Source: Candidatus Acidianus copahuensis
Lineage (GTDB): Archaea > Thermoproteota > Thermoprotei_A > Sulfolobales > Sulfolobaceae
NCBI RefSeq assembly: GCF_000632495.1
Contig: NZ_JFZT01000015.1
Coordinates: 1-64,000, forward strand
Direction: 5' to 3'
DNA: 64,000 nt
Shown: in pieces, positions 1-9,727 of the stretch
Numbering within the stretch: the stretch's first letter is position 1
Layout of the letters: every line of letters begins with the position of its first letter
Notes under the pieces: model-generated
Told to the model about the DNA's origin: nothing
The model's database searches: none
Seen by the model: the letters and a program-made list of their open reading frames with translations, nothing else
Program-made: the position numbers and the translations under genes

Positions 1-1267
1 CACCGCCCTAAAGGGCGATGGTTCTCTTCAGATGCGGTTCATCGGTTCCACCACTCTGGGGTCTCACAGACCCCTCACTGTGGTGGCTGTTGGGGTCGCC
101 AGAAATCCCCCTACGCAATAAGTTTAAAACTGCAATAGAATCCCTATCAGCTTGAAAACCACACTTCTTACACTTAAAGAGTCTGTGTCCAACCTCAACC
201 ATTTCTTCACCGTCGTAAGGGCAATGAGTAGAAGTATAGTGTGGTGGTACAGTAACCACAGCTATACCGTGCTTAAACCCTTCCCAAGATATCCAAAACT
301 GAAGAGTACGGTAAGCCATGTACTGGAACCTCTCCCTCCAAGACTTCTTCAGATCAGGCTGTCTCTCGTTCAGTCCGTTTAGATCCTCTAGTATAATTGT
401 GTCCTTACCTAACCGTTTAGCGTAGTTTATAACCCTGATAGCTTCTTTTCTAGCCCAATCAACAAGATCATCGTGGATATTCTGGTACACAGCGACTATC
501 CTTAACAACACCCTCTTTAGAGACCTCCAAGATGGATACTTCTTTTGTAAAGCTGACACGTACTCCCTCTTGTTTATTAAATACTCAACGGGTGTTTCAT
601 CCCTCCTCTCGTGTTTTCCATCACCGTATACAGTTTCCTTAACGTTAATATCAACTGCGATAGCGTTGCTCGAGGGTGTTGGTAACTCAACCTCTTTCTT
701 AAACGTAACGTGCAAGTAGTATTCATCACCTTGTTTCATTAGTCTAGCTTCCCCTCTCTTCCATTCCTTAACCTCATCAAAAGTCTTTGAATACCCTTCA
801 ACAATTAACTTACCATAAGACGAGGTCTCAACATACTCCTTGTTTACCTCTTTGATATCGTCGATCTTCAACCACAAAACGTCTTTCCTTAACCTAGGTT
901 CTCTACCTTTGTTTGGGTTGTTCATCCAGCTCTTCGCTATTGCTATTGCTTGTCTTAAACAAGCTATAGCTTGGTAAGAGGTAAAACCAAACTTCTCCCT
1001 TAACTCCTTGTACCACACTTGTTGTACTTTGTTTAATGAGATTGTGTACTCCCCATTTCTTTTAGTCCAAACTGCTTTATGTATTAACCACTTTAAAACT
1101 AGGTTTGTCGCGGTCTTCCATTTTGAGAAGTTGATGTCCTCCTCTGGGCTAACCTTTAGGATTATTGTCCTGGTTAGTACCCCTTCATCGGAGGACATAT
1201 AAGATACTATATAACTCAGAGTTTTTAAAAAATAACCCCTCCTTAAAAGGCGAGGCTTGAGTAGTTG
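1..1267 (-). mobile_element. IS200/IS605-type tnpB element, family 1, copy 1
   Basis: A tnpB-only element. Its left end (1238-1267) carries a hairpin built on AAGCCTCGCC and closes on the bases CAAC, exactly as in the second copy at 61755-63030. Its right end starts at the window edge with the hairpin CCGCCCTAAAGGGCG; the last bases of the right end lie outside the window. No tnpA is linked, so transposition must rely on a TnpA acting in trans. The 3' end of tnpB and the right end should also specify the guide (omega/re) RNA, as known for TnpB systems. The insertion truncated the gene at 1268-1863. Confidence 0.85.
8..1198 (-). CDS. tnpB: TnpB RNA-guided endonuclease (family 1)
   Basis: 396 residues, normal for TnpB. 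The RuvC-I aspartate lies in AVDINVKE (about residue 183), the RuvC-II glutamate in ILEDLNGLN, and the RuvC-III aspartate in CGFQADRDS (about 351). A zinc-finger region CPYDGEE...CKKCG precedes RuvC-III; its first half has only one cysteine, with Asp where the second is expected. All catalytic residues are present, so the protein looks active. TnpB proteins are guide-RNA-directed DNA nucleases that help IS200/IS605 elements persist. It is close to the protein at 61824-63014, differing by scattered substitutions and a small AI duplication near residue 88. The start ATG follows a TATA-like TATATAGTATC box. Confidence 0.93.
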   Translation of the reverse strand: MSSDEGVLTRTIILKVSPEEDINFSKWKTATNLVLKWLIHKAVWTKRNGEYTISLNKVQQVWYKELREKFGFTSYQAIACLRQAIAIAKSWMNNPNKGREPRLRKDVLWLKIDDIKEVNKEYVETSSYGKLIVEGYSKTFDEVKEWKRGEARLMKQGDEYYLHVTFKKEVELPTPSSNAIAVDINVKETVYGDGKHERRDETPVEYLINKREYVSALQKKYPSWRSLKRVLLRIVAVYQNIHDDLVDWARKEAIRVINYAKRLGKDTIILEDLNGLNERQPDLKKSWRERFQYMAYRTLQFWISWEGFKHGIAVVTVPPHYTSTHCPYDGEEMVEVGHRLFKCKKCGFQADRDSIAVLNLLRRGISGDPNSHHSEGSVRPQSGGTDEPHLKRTIAL

Positions 1268-1863
1268 TCAACAATGAATCCCACTAACCCTATTAGGAAG
1301 TACTCCTTTTTCCTCTCTACAAAGTATAAAACAGAGGCGACTCCCCAAGCGGTATGGGCTAAGAGCGAACCCAATCTGTCCATAAAATGATAAATGTCAT
1401 AGGTGACAGGAATGTTAACTTTTTCAGATATCATAACTTGTAGAGGGTGAGGTAACGTAGGGAAAATTAAAAGGGTTATTATACCTTCCATCAATGAAAT
1501 AGCTCCTACTAGAATACCATTTTCAGCAAAAGCTAAGGAAATCCCATAACCCATGGCATCCCTTACCGTTATCTTTTTGTAAAGGGACACGAAGAGGAAT
1601 GCAAAACCTACTTCAAATAAAAGGGTTTGCGTACCGTAATACGCCCCAATAATATAAGGTGGGTAAGATAAGATGAGTTTAGCTGTAAAAAACTGTACGA
1701 CAACTTTTCCGATTATTGCAACAAAATAGGCCAATAGTCCAAGTCCGAGTATACTCAATCTAACCCTAACTAGAAAGAGGGGAATTATACCTACTACAAG
1801 GCTTATGAGAGGGAAAATTACAAGGGCGTTGTAGTAGTCGAATGGGTAGTACATATAGTACAT
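1243..1863 (-). CDS. Polytopic membrane protein, YhfC-like, C-terminus truncated by an IS
   Basis: About 206 residues with six or seven hydrophobic segments. Two motifs, SLAFAEN and RLGSLLAH, lie on membrane helices, which recalls the YhfC/PrsW group of putative intramembrane metalloproteases. That assignment rests only on pattern and is uncertain. The last seven residues (NYSSLAF) and the stop codon are encoded by the left end of the tnpB element ending at 1267, so the native C-terminus has been replaced. Function of the shortened protein is unknown. Confidence 0.6.
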   Translation of the reverse strand: MYYMYYPFDYYNALVIFPLISLVVGIIPLFLVRVRLSILGLGLLAYFVAIIGKVVVQFFTAKLILSYPPYIIGAYYGTQTLLFEVGFAFLFVSLYKKITVRDAMGYGISLAFAENGILVGAISLMEGIITLLIFPTLPHPLQVMISEKVNIPVTYDIYHFMDRLGSLLAHTAWGVASVLYFVERKKEYFLIGLVGFIVDNYSSLAF

Positions 1864-2126
1864 TAAACTGTGTTCAAATTAAATACTTACTTACCTCCTT
1901 CTAGTTTTTAACAATCTAAAAATATTGCTAGTGGATTAAGCAATTTACAAAAATTCACGTATACAAACTCCGGCATTAGAAAAGAGAGCCCTCCGGTTTG
2001 TATAGCGTTATCTATCTCGCGTCCTTTAGACTAGATCAAAAGTTGGAGTTTTAATAAAAGAAAGATTAATCTACTTAGCTAAAGAGGAGATAAAGATATA
2101 TATACGTAGGATGTAATGTCTCATTT

Positions 2127-3352
2127 ATGCACATATTTAGGATTGCTAACCCGTCATTATTTAGTGGTGGTGGTGAAGCTAGGAGTTATTATGTGCTAAG
2201 ATACTTCTCAAGAAAAGCAAAAGTCACCCTCGTACCTCCCCTATCTGCTCTCTGTGGAAAAGATGTAGAGGCAATACTTAAGGACATAAAGACCCTAAAT
2301 GTAAGTGTGCCAGAGAAGGTGCCAGAACTGTCTAAGGACTGTAGTACATATCCTAAAACCCCCTCAAGGTTTTGAAAATAGAGACGGACTACTATTCGAA
2401 CTTCGTGGAAGAAGCAAAAGAGGCTGACATTATCTTTTCTGATCATGAAGGTTACGCTTTAATAAGGGTTATGTCTCTGTTAAAGGAGAAAACTGGTGTG
2501 AAGAACGTAGCCCTCATACAAGCAAGTAACTTGAAATCGGTTAATAGCTTAAGGATGATATCTAAGATAAGGGGTCTAGACTACTTATCTCTTCTCAAGT
2601 ACTTGAGGAATAAGTACACTGATAGCGTTTTTAGGAAGTACTCGAAAGACATTGACCTTGTACTAGGGGTCTCAAAGGCTAGCATAGACGACTTTATGGG
2701 AAACGGACTCGTTAGGGGGTATACTCCATGGAAAGTCCTTAAGCCCTCTAACGCCTTTGACGAATCTCTGCTAAAATATTCAACGCTGAATAAGGAAGAC
2801 TACGCTGTGTTCTTTGCCAGGTTAATACCAGAAAAAGGGTTATTCGAGATACCTAAGATATGGAAGAAGGTAAGGGAAAAGGTACCTAACGCTAAACTCG
2901 TCGTACTAGGAAAGTTCTTTAACGATAAGTTCAAGAGGAGGTTCATGTCACTTATAGATGATCTGGGCATAGAGTATAGGGGCTTCGTGAGTAAAGAAGA
3001 ACTTTACAAGACCGTAGCCAAGGCTAAAGTAATCGTGTATCCTACCCACTTTGACGCTTTTCCTTTGGCTACTCTAGAGTCGCTAGCACTTAAGACTCCA
3101 GTAGTCTCTTACGATATACCTAGTATTAGAGAAACATTCGGGAGCCTAAAAGTCGTGAAGTTTGTCAGGGAGTTCGACGTTGAGAGAATGGCAGAGAAAA
3201 CCGTAGAAGTCCTAAGGGCAAAGGACTACAGCGATTGGTTTGATGATGAGTATGAAAAGTTCATAGACTTTCATAAGTCGTGGAAAAAGGTCGCTGATGC
3301 TGAGTATAACGCTTTAAAGGAGTTTTTAGACTCAGTAAAGCCCTCTTTTTAA
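2127..3352 (+). pseudogene. GT4-family glycosyltransferase, frameshifted
   Basis: Two overlapping reading frames (2127-2375 and 2372-3352) together make one GT-B glycosyltransferase of about 408 residues. The first holds the N-terminal GGGEARSYYV loop; the second holds the rest, including the donor-binding C-terminal motif DAFPLATLESLALKTP (the EX7E region). A one-base change in or near the A4C5 run at 2355-2363 joins the frames. The protein is a paralogue of those at 40293-41477 and 42579-43886, sharing the E-D-Y-x-V-F-x-x-R-L signature at the C-domain start and an HxSW tail. Its substrate is unknown; it probably adds a sugar to a surface glycan. A sequencing indel is an alternative to true decay. 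Confidence 0.8.
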
Positions 3353-3416
3353 AATAGAATTCAGACCTTGGAAAACAAGCAAAGATTATTAGGTATTAAT
3401 AAACTTTTAGAATTTA

Positions 3417-4036
3417 ATGTCGTTCGAAAACATACCCTTACTTGATAAGATAAAAACATTCCTAGTAACTTCATCAGGTTTCTTGCTTGATGGTTATAAC
3501 TTGAGCGTTATCTCCTTCGCTTCAACGATAATTCGTGAACAACTAAACTTAACACCATTTGAATAAGGACTCCTCCTATCAGCTTCATTAATGGGGTCAT
3601 GAGACTGTTTCTGATTCTAGGGTAGCAAAAGGTTTTTATATGTGTTTTAGATAAACTGTGTCACGAGTCCCATACTGATACTGTGCATTGTACAAAGGTG
3701 TGGGATTATGTCTAGAGGGTTCCGTGTCGTTGAGCTCGATGCCCTATGATCCTGCACTGGAGGTAGCTGTGCTATTGATGAAGGTGTGGGTGAGGAGTAA
3801 GTCCCTAGAGGATACCTTAAAACACACTAAATGACCGGAAGGTACTCTCTAGGGACAAATGGGTCCTCTATTTTCCCACTATGGTTAAAGAGTTGGGTTT
3901 CTCAGAGTCCCTAGTTGTTTTTACTACTACATCCTTAATTTCATTAGTTTGGCTGTCTTGTTGAGCAAAGAGACAACTAAGAAACCATTAGAGGAGATAT
4001 CAACAGGTTTAAAAGACGTTATTAGGTCAGCTAAAT
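3417..4036 (+). pseudogene. MFS transporter remnant split by a repeat element
   Basis: The N-terminal piece (3417-3600) reads as the first transmembrane region of a major facilitator with SSGFLLDGYNLSVISFA, then a stop. The C-terminal tail (about 3889-4036) ends LEEISTGLKDVIRSAK after one more frameshift. The middle of the gene is gone and its place is taken by the GC-richer repeat at 3603-3856. This looks like insertion plus deletion in an old transporter gene. Its 3' end overlaps convergently with the deacetylase gene by about 10 bases. Confidence 0.65.
3603..3856 (+). repeat. Dispersed structured element R1, copy A
   Basis: Opens with ACTGTTTCTGATTCTAGGG, followed by a TATA-like GGTTTTTATATG. 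A hairpin-forming stretch TCCCATAC...GTGTGGGA flanks a conserved GTGCATTG loop, then a GTGAGGAGTAAGTCCC block. It closes with a long inverted repeat, GTCCCTAGAGGATACCTT against its near-complement ending at 3856. The same order is found at 10745-10903 (minus) and 53656-53885 (plus), and the 3' half at 59365-59441 (minus). It lies inside a broken transporter gene, so it behaves like a mobile insertion. No coding potential is conserved. Confidence 0.65.
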
Positions 4037-4619
4037 AATTTTTTATTTAAGTAAAATCTCTCAAAGTCTCCCAAGAACTTCTCTATGTCAAGTCCCCCAA
4101 TCTGGCTCTTATACTCAAGCACCGCTTCTCTCTTCCTAACCTTGTAACGTAAAATATCTATCTTTACCTCCTCATACTCACTAGGAATCTCCTCTCCCCA
4201 AATTATGTAAAAATAAGACGGGGGAACAATTCCGAAATTACCTCTCCTATGTTAGAATGGTCTATATGCTTATCCGTTGGGATTGGAGAGAACACAAAAT
4301 TAGGCTTAAACTCATCAATGATCTTAGATAGAGAATGTTTAATCTTTTCTTTATTATCCTTAACCCTAGTATCCTCAAAATCTAAAAAGAGAAACTGTGT
4401 TACTCCTAGTTTCTTAAAAGCCCTTAAACTCTCCTCTTTCCTAATCCTCACTAGTTCCTCAGTCCCCTTTAATTCCTTAATTGATGCACCATATCTACCG
4501 TCCGTAACTATTACTACCTTCACTTTGCCTCCAGCTTCTAAAAACTTCATTATTGAACCTCCACAGCAAAGAGTTTCGTCATCTGGATGAGGTGCTATTA
4601 CTAGAACATTCATATACAA
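4027..4619 (-). pseudogene. PIG-L/LmbE-type deacetylase, frameshifted
   Basis: The first 138 codons give a typical PIG-L zinc-dependent de-N-acetylase: APHPDDET near residue 10 (the metal-binding AHPDD motif) and DKHIDHSN (the second metal histidine). A shift in a C5 run near 4223 ends the frame early. The remaining C-terminal part (about 60 residues, with IIWGEEIPSEYEEVK) continues in the next frame to 4027. Full length would be about 197 residues, normal for the family. These enzymes remove acetyl groups from N-acetylated sugars or related substrates. Probably a recent lesion or an indel error. Confidence 0.78.
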
Positions 4620-4775
4620 GTATAATTTAACTAAGGATTTAAAAGATATGGTTTATATGTCATCTGAAAACGGTGAAGAAATGACACCTATAACAAGTTC
4701 AAACATCATCCTTAAAGTTACGTAGAAGTGTTATTCACTTTTGACCGTGACATCTGTGAGGTTAAGACAATGTTA

Positions 4776-5720
4776 TCAAGCTTTTGGCTGTGATTCTGGT
4801 TTTTGTTGGTTTTTATTAATAAGTTCTTGTCTTAGTCTGAGTAACTTCTTCAACGCTTTAGACTTTTCGTATCTCCAGTCTACATTGATAGAGACTTTTA
4901 ATCTTACAAGCACTATTACGTGATCCTTGTCGCTCTGCTCGTTTATAAAAGGGCCTTCAGTGATGTTGAAGTCCCTTAGTTCTTCCCTTACTAATTCCTC
5001 CAGACTGTTTATGTCCACTGCTGAGAGTGGAAATTCAACCCTAACGTTAAAGATTTGCTCTTCAGAGTACTTAGACGTGTATTCCAGTATCGACGAGTTG
5101 AGTAACACTATATTTGGCACCCTCAATTCCCTTAAACTTTCCAATATTACCCTTGAATAAAATAAATCTATATCTACTACTGTTCCCTTATAGCCATGTT
5201 CTATGAAGTCAGCTGAGAAGTACTTATATCCAGGGGACTGGGCTGGTAGGAAGGGTATCTGGGTCGAGATAATCCTTACCTTGTCACCTACACCGATATA
5301 ACCAGTCAGCATAATTAGTAAACCTGCGAAGAAGTTTGCTAGTACTGGTTGAAGAGCTAGACCTATAATGAGTCCAGTGAAAGTGCTTTCTGCTATCAAT
5401 GTAGAAGAGCTAATTCCAAGTGGTATTAACACAAACAATATTACAACTATGTAACCAAGGTACTTTAAAGAGTTCGCTATAGCAATAGCCCTATTTCCGA
5501 CTTGATTCTGTATTATTATCCTTATTACGTCAGCGATAGAAGATACTATCCATAACCCAATTATAACGTATGTTGCTACTTGAACATAGTACAAAACTGA
5601 GGTAGTTGTAGAAGTGCTCTTTAAACCTAAGGAATGTAGTATCAACGGAACGGTATAAAAAATAGCTACTGCAATTCCTAAGATCAACAACGGTACAATG
5701 ACTCTGATGCCTATTCTCAT
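4776..5720 (-). CDS. mscS: MscS-type mechanosensitive ion channel
   Basis: 314 residues. Hydrophobic helices at about 5-30, 42-72 and 85-105 are followed by the pore-lining helix and the signature FFAGLLIMLTGYIGVGDKV at about 128-147, which is the MscS TM3/beta-domain junction. The C-terminal cytoplasmic part ends in a charged, glutamine-rich tail. MscS channels open under membrane tension to release solutes after osmotic downshock. The gene stands alone between broken genes and appears intact. Confidence 0.9.
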   Translation of the reverse strand: MRIGIRVIVPLLILGIAVAIFYTVPLILHSLGLKSTSTTTSVLYYVQVATYVIIGLWIVSSIADVIRIIIQNQVGNRAIAIANSLKYLGYIVVILFVLIPLGISSSTLIAESTFTGLIIGLALQPVLANFFAGLLIMLTGYIGVGDKVRIISTQIPFLPAQSPGYKYFSADFIEHGYKGTVVDIDLFYSRVILESLRELRVPNIVLLNSSILEYTSKYSEEQIFNVRVEFPLSAVDINSLEELVREELRDFNITEGPFINEQSDKDHVIVLVRLKVSINVDWRYEKSKALKKLLRLRQELINKNQQKPESQPKA

Positions 5721-6061
5721 AACTAAGTTAATTAAATACCAAATATAAAAATGATAAAGACGTAAGTTTGCTTCGACGATAACCTAGTTCTGTCCCTGTT
5801 TTTACAAAAAGGACTAGTGGAATAGGTATATCTCTTCCTTATATTCTGTATCTTTTTATCAGCTCTTAACGTAGAGGATCTATTACGATAACCGTGTGTA
5901 GGGGAATTGTAATAACCTAGCTCATGAAGTTTATACGCCACTGGGCAAATCTTGACCTATGACGAGAAGGCGGAACAAACAGCATAAGGAAATACAGCTT
6001 AATCAACTTTTAGTATGAGGCGAAAAAGCTTAATATTCGTCATAATTAACACTCCGCAAGG

Positions 6062-7239
6062 ATGAACGAAATATTCATCGCATTGTTTGACATAGCACTA
6101 TTCATTTTTGTAGCCGAAGTGATCAAGTCCATATTTGCTAAGTTTAAGCTTCCATATATAGTGGGTGAGATAGTAGCCGGTATGTTAGTTGGCCCTTACT
6201 CTCTCGGATTGCTTGTTAATAACATAGTGGGTTTTCCCGTAATTGCAATAAGCAATTACATAGTTTTTATGTCAGAGTTTTCCATAATTTTACTCATTTT
6301 TGCTTCGGGTCTAGAGCATGGTCTGACAACGATAAGGTCTAGCGGAGTGTATGGAGTCTTCGGTGCCATTTCCGGAGCCCTCCTACCTTTTTAGTATCAT
6401 ACTTTATCTACCTACCAAGGTTTGGTACAGACTCCTCTACTCCTTATAGGTGTCGCTATGGGAGCTACTAGCCTAGCGGCTATAGCCTCAGTTATAGAGG
6501 AAATGAGACTGAAGGGGAGAAGTGTTAACTACATTTTTTCCACCTCTACAGCAGATGATGTAGTAGACCTCATACTCCTCTCTGTAGCCTTAGTCGTTAT
6601 TGGAGGAAATACTCTTAGTGTAGAGTCCGTTACTTTGAGGGTAACGCAGTTGGTTCTGATTTTAATAGTAGTTTTTGTAATTACTATTATGCTAGTTCCT
6701 AGGTTTGCTAATAAGTTAGGCGAAAAATACGTAGAAGAGTTTCCATTTGTTGTGTTATTTGGACTTACATTGATCATGGTATATCTGGGTTTCTCCCCGA
6801 TTATCTCGGCATTTATTGCTGGTGTCTCCCTCTCTACGTCAGTCAAGAGCGAGAAAATAAGGGAAATAAGCGCTGTTCTTTTGAACGTCTTCGGTTCCAT
6901 ATTCTTTGTTACAGTTGGGGCTGAAACTGACCTAGAGACCTTAAACCTTAATGTAATAATGCTCTCTGTTGAACTTACAGTGATTGCATTTGCGTTTAAG
7001 TTCTTAGGCGTCTTCCCATTTGCTTTAGCTTATACTAGAGACCTTAGACAGTCGACCTTAATAGGTATCGGTATGGTTCCAAGGGGAGAAACTGGGTTAG
7101 TAGTAGCATCCATAGGACAGTCAATAAACGCCTTTTCCTCAACTGATTTTGAGGGGATTGTAGTTATGTCCTTACTACACTTATAGGATCTATTCTTTTT
7201 AGGTATTTGTCTCATAAATGGGCTAGTTTCTTAATCTAA
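6062..7239 (+). pseudogene. CPA2-type (KefB-like) Na+/K+:H+ antiporter, broken
   Basis: Reads as a monovalent cation:proton antiporter-2 of about 390 residues with many transmembrane helices (FKLPYIVGEIVAGMLVGP early, STADDVVDLILLSV in the core, GMVPRGETGLVV late, all typical of the Kef/NapA group). The frame carries an in-frame TAG at 6392-6394; the frame is otherwise preserved across it. A one-base shift near 7175 puts the last 20 codons (to LSHKWASFLI, stop at 7237-7239) into another frame. Either a recent pseudogene or assembly errors. Confidence 0.8.
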
Positions 7240-7332
7240 CTTAGGATATTACTGGGTTCTCTACTCGTGGTCATAAAAAAGATGGCAACGAGTAGGAAAA
7301 AGGGAAAAAAAGAGAAATTACCTTATTTGCAC

Positions 7333-7958
7333 TTAGTCGCTGCTGTCTCCAGAGTCTCCGTTATGGTGTGAGATATGCATGTGGACTAGGAGTTCTGCAT
7401 AAGTTCCTTGACTTATCTACGAGTAAGTAGTATAACTCACAGAGATTGTGACGTTATAGGTGCCAGATGGGAAATTGATATATATACGGTCTTGTCCATC
7501 CACGGGATATATGTAGTAGGTATTACCATTGATAGTTACAGCCAATGTCAAGTTGGAGAAAACCTCATCTAAGTTTTCACCATCAACTGCTAGGCGATAG
7601 GTCTCTCCTTGAAATATATTAACAGTTTCATGAAACGCTGAGCTTCCAGTAGAATTCTGTGTGATGTTATTGAAAGTATTACCTTAATAGAACTGTAGAA
7701 TTATGGGCTGATTCATCACCATTATCTGGGCCGTTATCGTCATAAGAATAGTTGCTGGAGTGGTTTGGGCTATTATCGTTGTACTTAATAGAGTGTTAGT
7801 TGGAATGTTGTGAATTTGGAGGTAGCTGTATCGCATTAGATTGCATAGAAAAAGGAGACGAAGCTTTATGCGTAATGTTCACTAACCGGCTAGACACACC
7901 TTCTACAAATGTGGCGGTTAAGACTAGAGCTATTAGTCCTAGTATTAGTCTTTTCACT
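7333..7958 (-). pseudogene. Decayed secreted protein with signal peptide
   Basis: From a GTG at 7958 the minus strand reads MKRLILGLIALVLTATFVEG, a clear signal peptide, then a low-complexity Ser/Asn/Gln-rich region. Several frameshifts and stops follow. The later part (FQGETYRLAVDGENLDE, then INGNTYYIYPVDG, then a His/Asp/Ser-rich end) is recognisably beta-rich extracellular sequence. Function unknown. Confidence 0.55.
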
Positions 7959-8372
7959 GATTAGAACTGGGCGTCTCTATCATTTAAGGCACACGTTCCG
8001 AGGCCAATATGAAATGACTGAAATATGTAAAAAATTAATGAAGATAGATAATTCTGAAAATATTAACAGAAAATAGTTATAAATAATATAAACTATCACT
8101 ATATAGTTGTATGATGAGTAATTTCCTAAATGTTGCACAATTAATCTAATTTTTTACGATTTAAGTCGTTATTTATAGAAATATTGCAATATACTTAGAT
8201 GACAACTACAATTCGTTCTTAGTAATCGTTAACGGTTCCATTCAGGTAATGAAAGTCCTACGTAAATTACGACCTCTTATTTGATTTTAGATCTCTCAAT
8301 TTCTAATTTAAAGTTTAAGCTAATGGGGATAAGCAATGGGAGTGTATAATGGGGATTAAGTCTAACAACTAG
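7959..8372. other. Intergenic, no gene seen
   Basis: About 410 AT-rich bases with no supported coding frame on either strand and no recognisable repeat. It separates two decayed secreted-protein remnants and may be the eroded remainder of the same locus. Confidence 0.4.
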
Positions 8373-8588
8373 TTTTCCTCACTTTATGTCCTCTTATATT
8401 TCGATGACGGGCGGACAGTACTCCTCTCCCTAAACCATACAGCTGAGAATGTAACTTTAGACCATCACGAGATAGAAGTAGTAGGTTTCATATACGGCTC
8501 ATCGTATGAAAACCTAACCCCTGACCAAATATTCTCTGACCTAGGGCTCTACCATGTGTATGTTGGTCCTACTAACATCGATGACTAG
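8373..8588 (+). pseudogene. C-terminal fragment of an unknown protein
   Basis: An open frame without a start codon reads LLYFDDGRTVLLSLNHTAE and ends VGPTNIDD with a TAG at 8586-8588. Composition (Asn/Thr-rich, beta-like) suggests an extracytoplasmic protein. The upstream part is missing. It overlaps the convergent MFS gene by about four bases. Confidence 0.4.
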
Positions 8589-9727
8589 GACAATCTCACA
8601 TCCTTAAAGAAAAGGTAAAACATTATAGTAGCTATGAGATACAACGATCCCGTTATGAAAAAAGGTAGATAAAAGTCTCTTAAGGTGAGTAAGTATCCGG
8701 TCAGATAGGGGCCTAAGGACCTTGGTATAGAGTCCAACAACTGTAAGAGGCTACTAGCTCTCCCTCTTTCTTCCTCCCTAACCATATTCATCACAAACGA
8801 GCTCATCAATGGACCAGTCATATTCATCATCACATTTCTTCCTATATAGAGTAAGCCTGCAATTAAGAAATTTGGCGCAAAAGGGATAGTAAACAGTAAA
8901 ACTATGGCTATTAAATGGGTTATAAAGATAGCCCTAATTTTACCTAATAGTCTCCCAAGCTTAGGTGACATTAATGACCCCAGAGCTAAGGTAAATTGTG
9001 ATGTAGTATAAAAGGGAGAAAGGGATGAAGCAGAAACTCCAAACCTTAGGTTGAACCATAAGGACAGCATGGGCAATAATATACCTGCGCCTAGACCTAT
9101 AATGGACTCTGTAGAGAGCTTGCCTATTAGCCTTAACGAGGATATATTTAGCCTCACTTTTCCGGAACCCCTATACTTTTCTTTTACCGGGAATAACATA
9201 ACAGTTGATGCTGTTGCGATAAAGACGTCTATTAGAATAATCTCCTTATATGATAGGAACAATGGTAAGAGGGAACCTAGCATGGAGAAACCGGTTTGTA
9301 GCGACGATCTGTAAGCAAATAGATTGTCTATTTTCTCTGACCTCTCACTAATTAAGGCTGAGATAAGCCCGTAACCTCCTTGAGTTGAAAGCAAATATGG
9401 TAGGGGAGAGGATATGAGTAGGAATAAGGACACTGAATTTATTCCCCTAGATAATATAGCGAATTTCTTCCTTCCGTAAGCATCACCTAATACTGCCCAG
9501 AATAATGACAACAAAGACCCCAAGAGAACAGAGCCACCTAAAAGGATACCAATCTCAACGGGGGTAAGACCTAGAGACTTAAAGTATAGTGGTATTATGA
9601 GGATATTAGCCCCCCAAATTATTCCAGATACTGAAGAAGAGAGTATCAGCAGGAAGCTTTCCTTATCCATAGTGGAAAATACCTTGATAGATAAAAAGAG
9701 TTTTCCCCAACTTACTAAGTTATTCAA
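8585..9727 (-). CDS. Major facilitator superfamily transporter
   Basis: 380 residues with about twelve hydrophobic segments. The conserved loop between helices 2 and 3 reads DAYGRKKFAILSRGIN, the MFS motif A variant. A second related loop (SPKLGRLLGKIR) lies in the C-terminal half, as expected for a 6+6 fold. It has a long N-terminal extension (about 25 residues) before helix 1, so an internal start at the second Met (MDKESF, about residue 20) is possible. The substrate cannot be told; drug or small-metabolite export is the common role of such short archaeal MFS proteins. Confidence 0.8.
   Translation of the reverse strand: MNNLVSWGKLFLSIKVFSTMDKESFLLILSSSVSGIIWGANILIIPLYFKSLGLTPVEIGILLGGSVLLGSLLSLFWAVLGDAYGRKKFAILSRGINSVSLFLLISSPLPYLLSTQGGYGLISALISERSEKIDNLFAYRSSLQTGFSMLGSLLPLFLSYKEIILIDVFIATASTVMLFPVKEKYRGSGKVRLNISSLRLIGKLSTESIIGLGAGILLPMLSLWFNLRFGVSASSLSPFYTTSQFTLALGSLMSPKLGRLLGKIRAIFITHLIAIVLLFTIPFAPNFLIAGLLYIGRNVMMNMTGPLMSSFVMNMVREEERGRASSLLQLLDSIPRSLGPYLTGYLLTLRDFYLPFFITGSLYLIATIMFYLFFKDVRLS

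Noticed and set aside
3603..3856. R1 as a tRNA, SRP RNA or RNase P RNA gene
   Set aside because: No cloverleaf, no conserved SRP or RNase P core motifs could be placed, and several copies in broken genes argue against a housekeeping RNA.
5732..5941. 69-codon minus-strand frame upstream of the MscS gene
   Set aside because: No family features, odd Arg/Ser/Thr-rich composition, and no promoter or neighbour that supports it.
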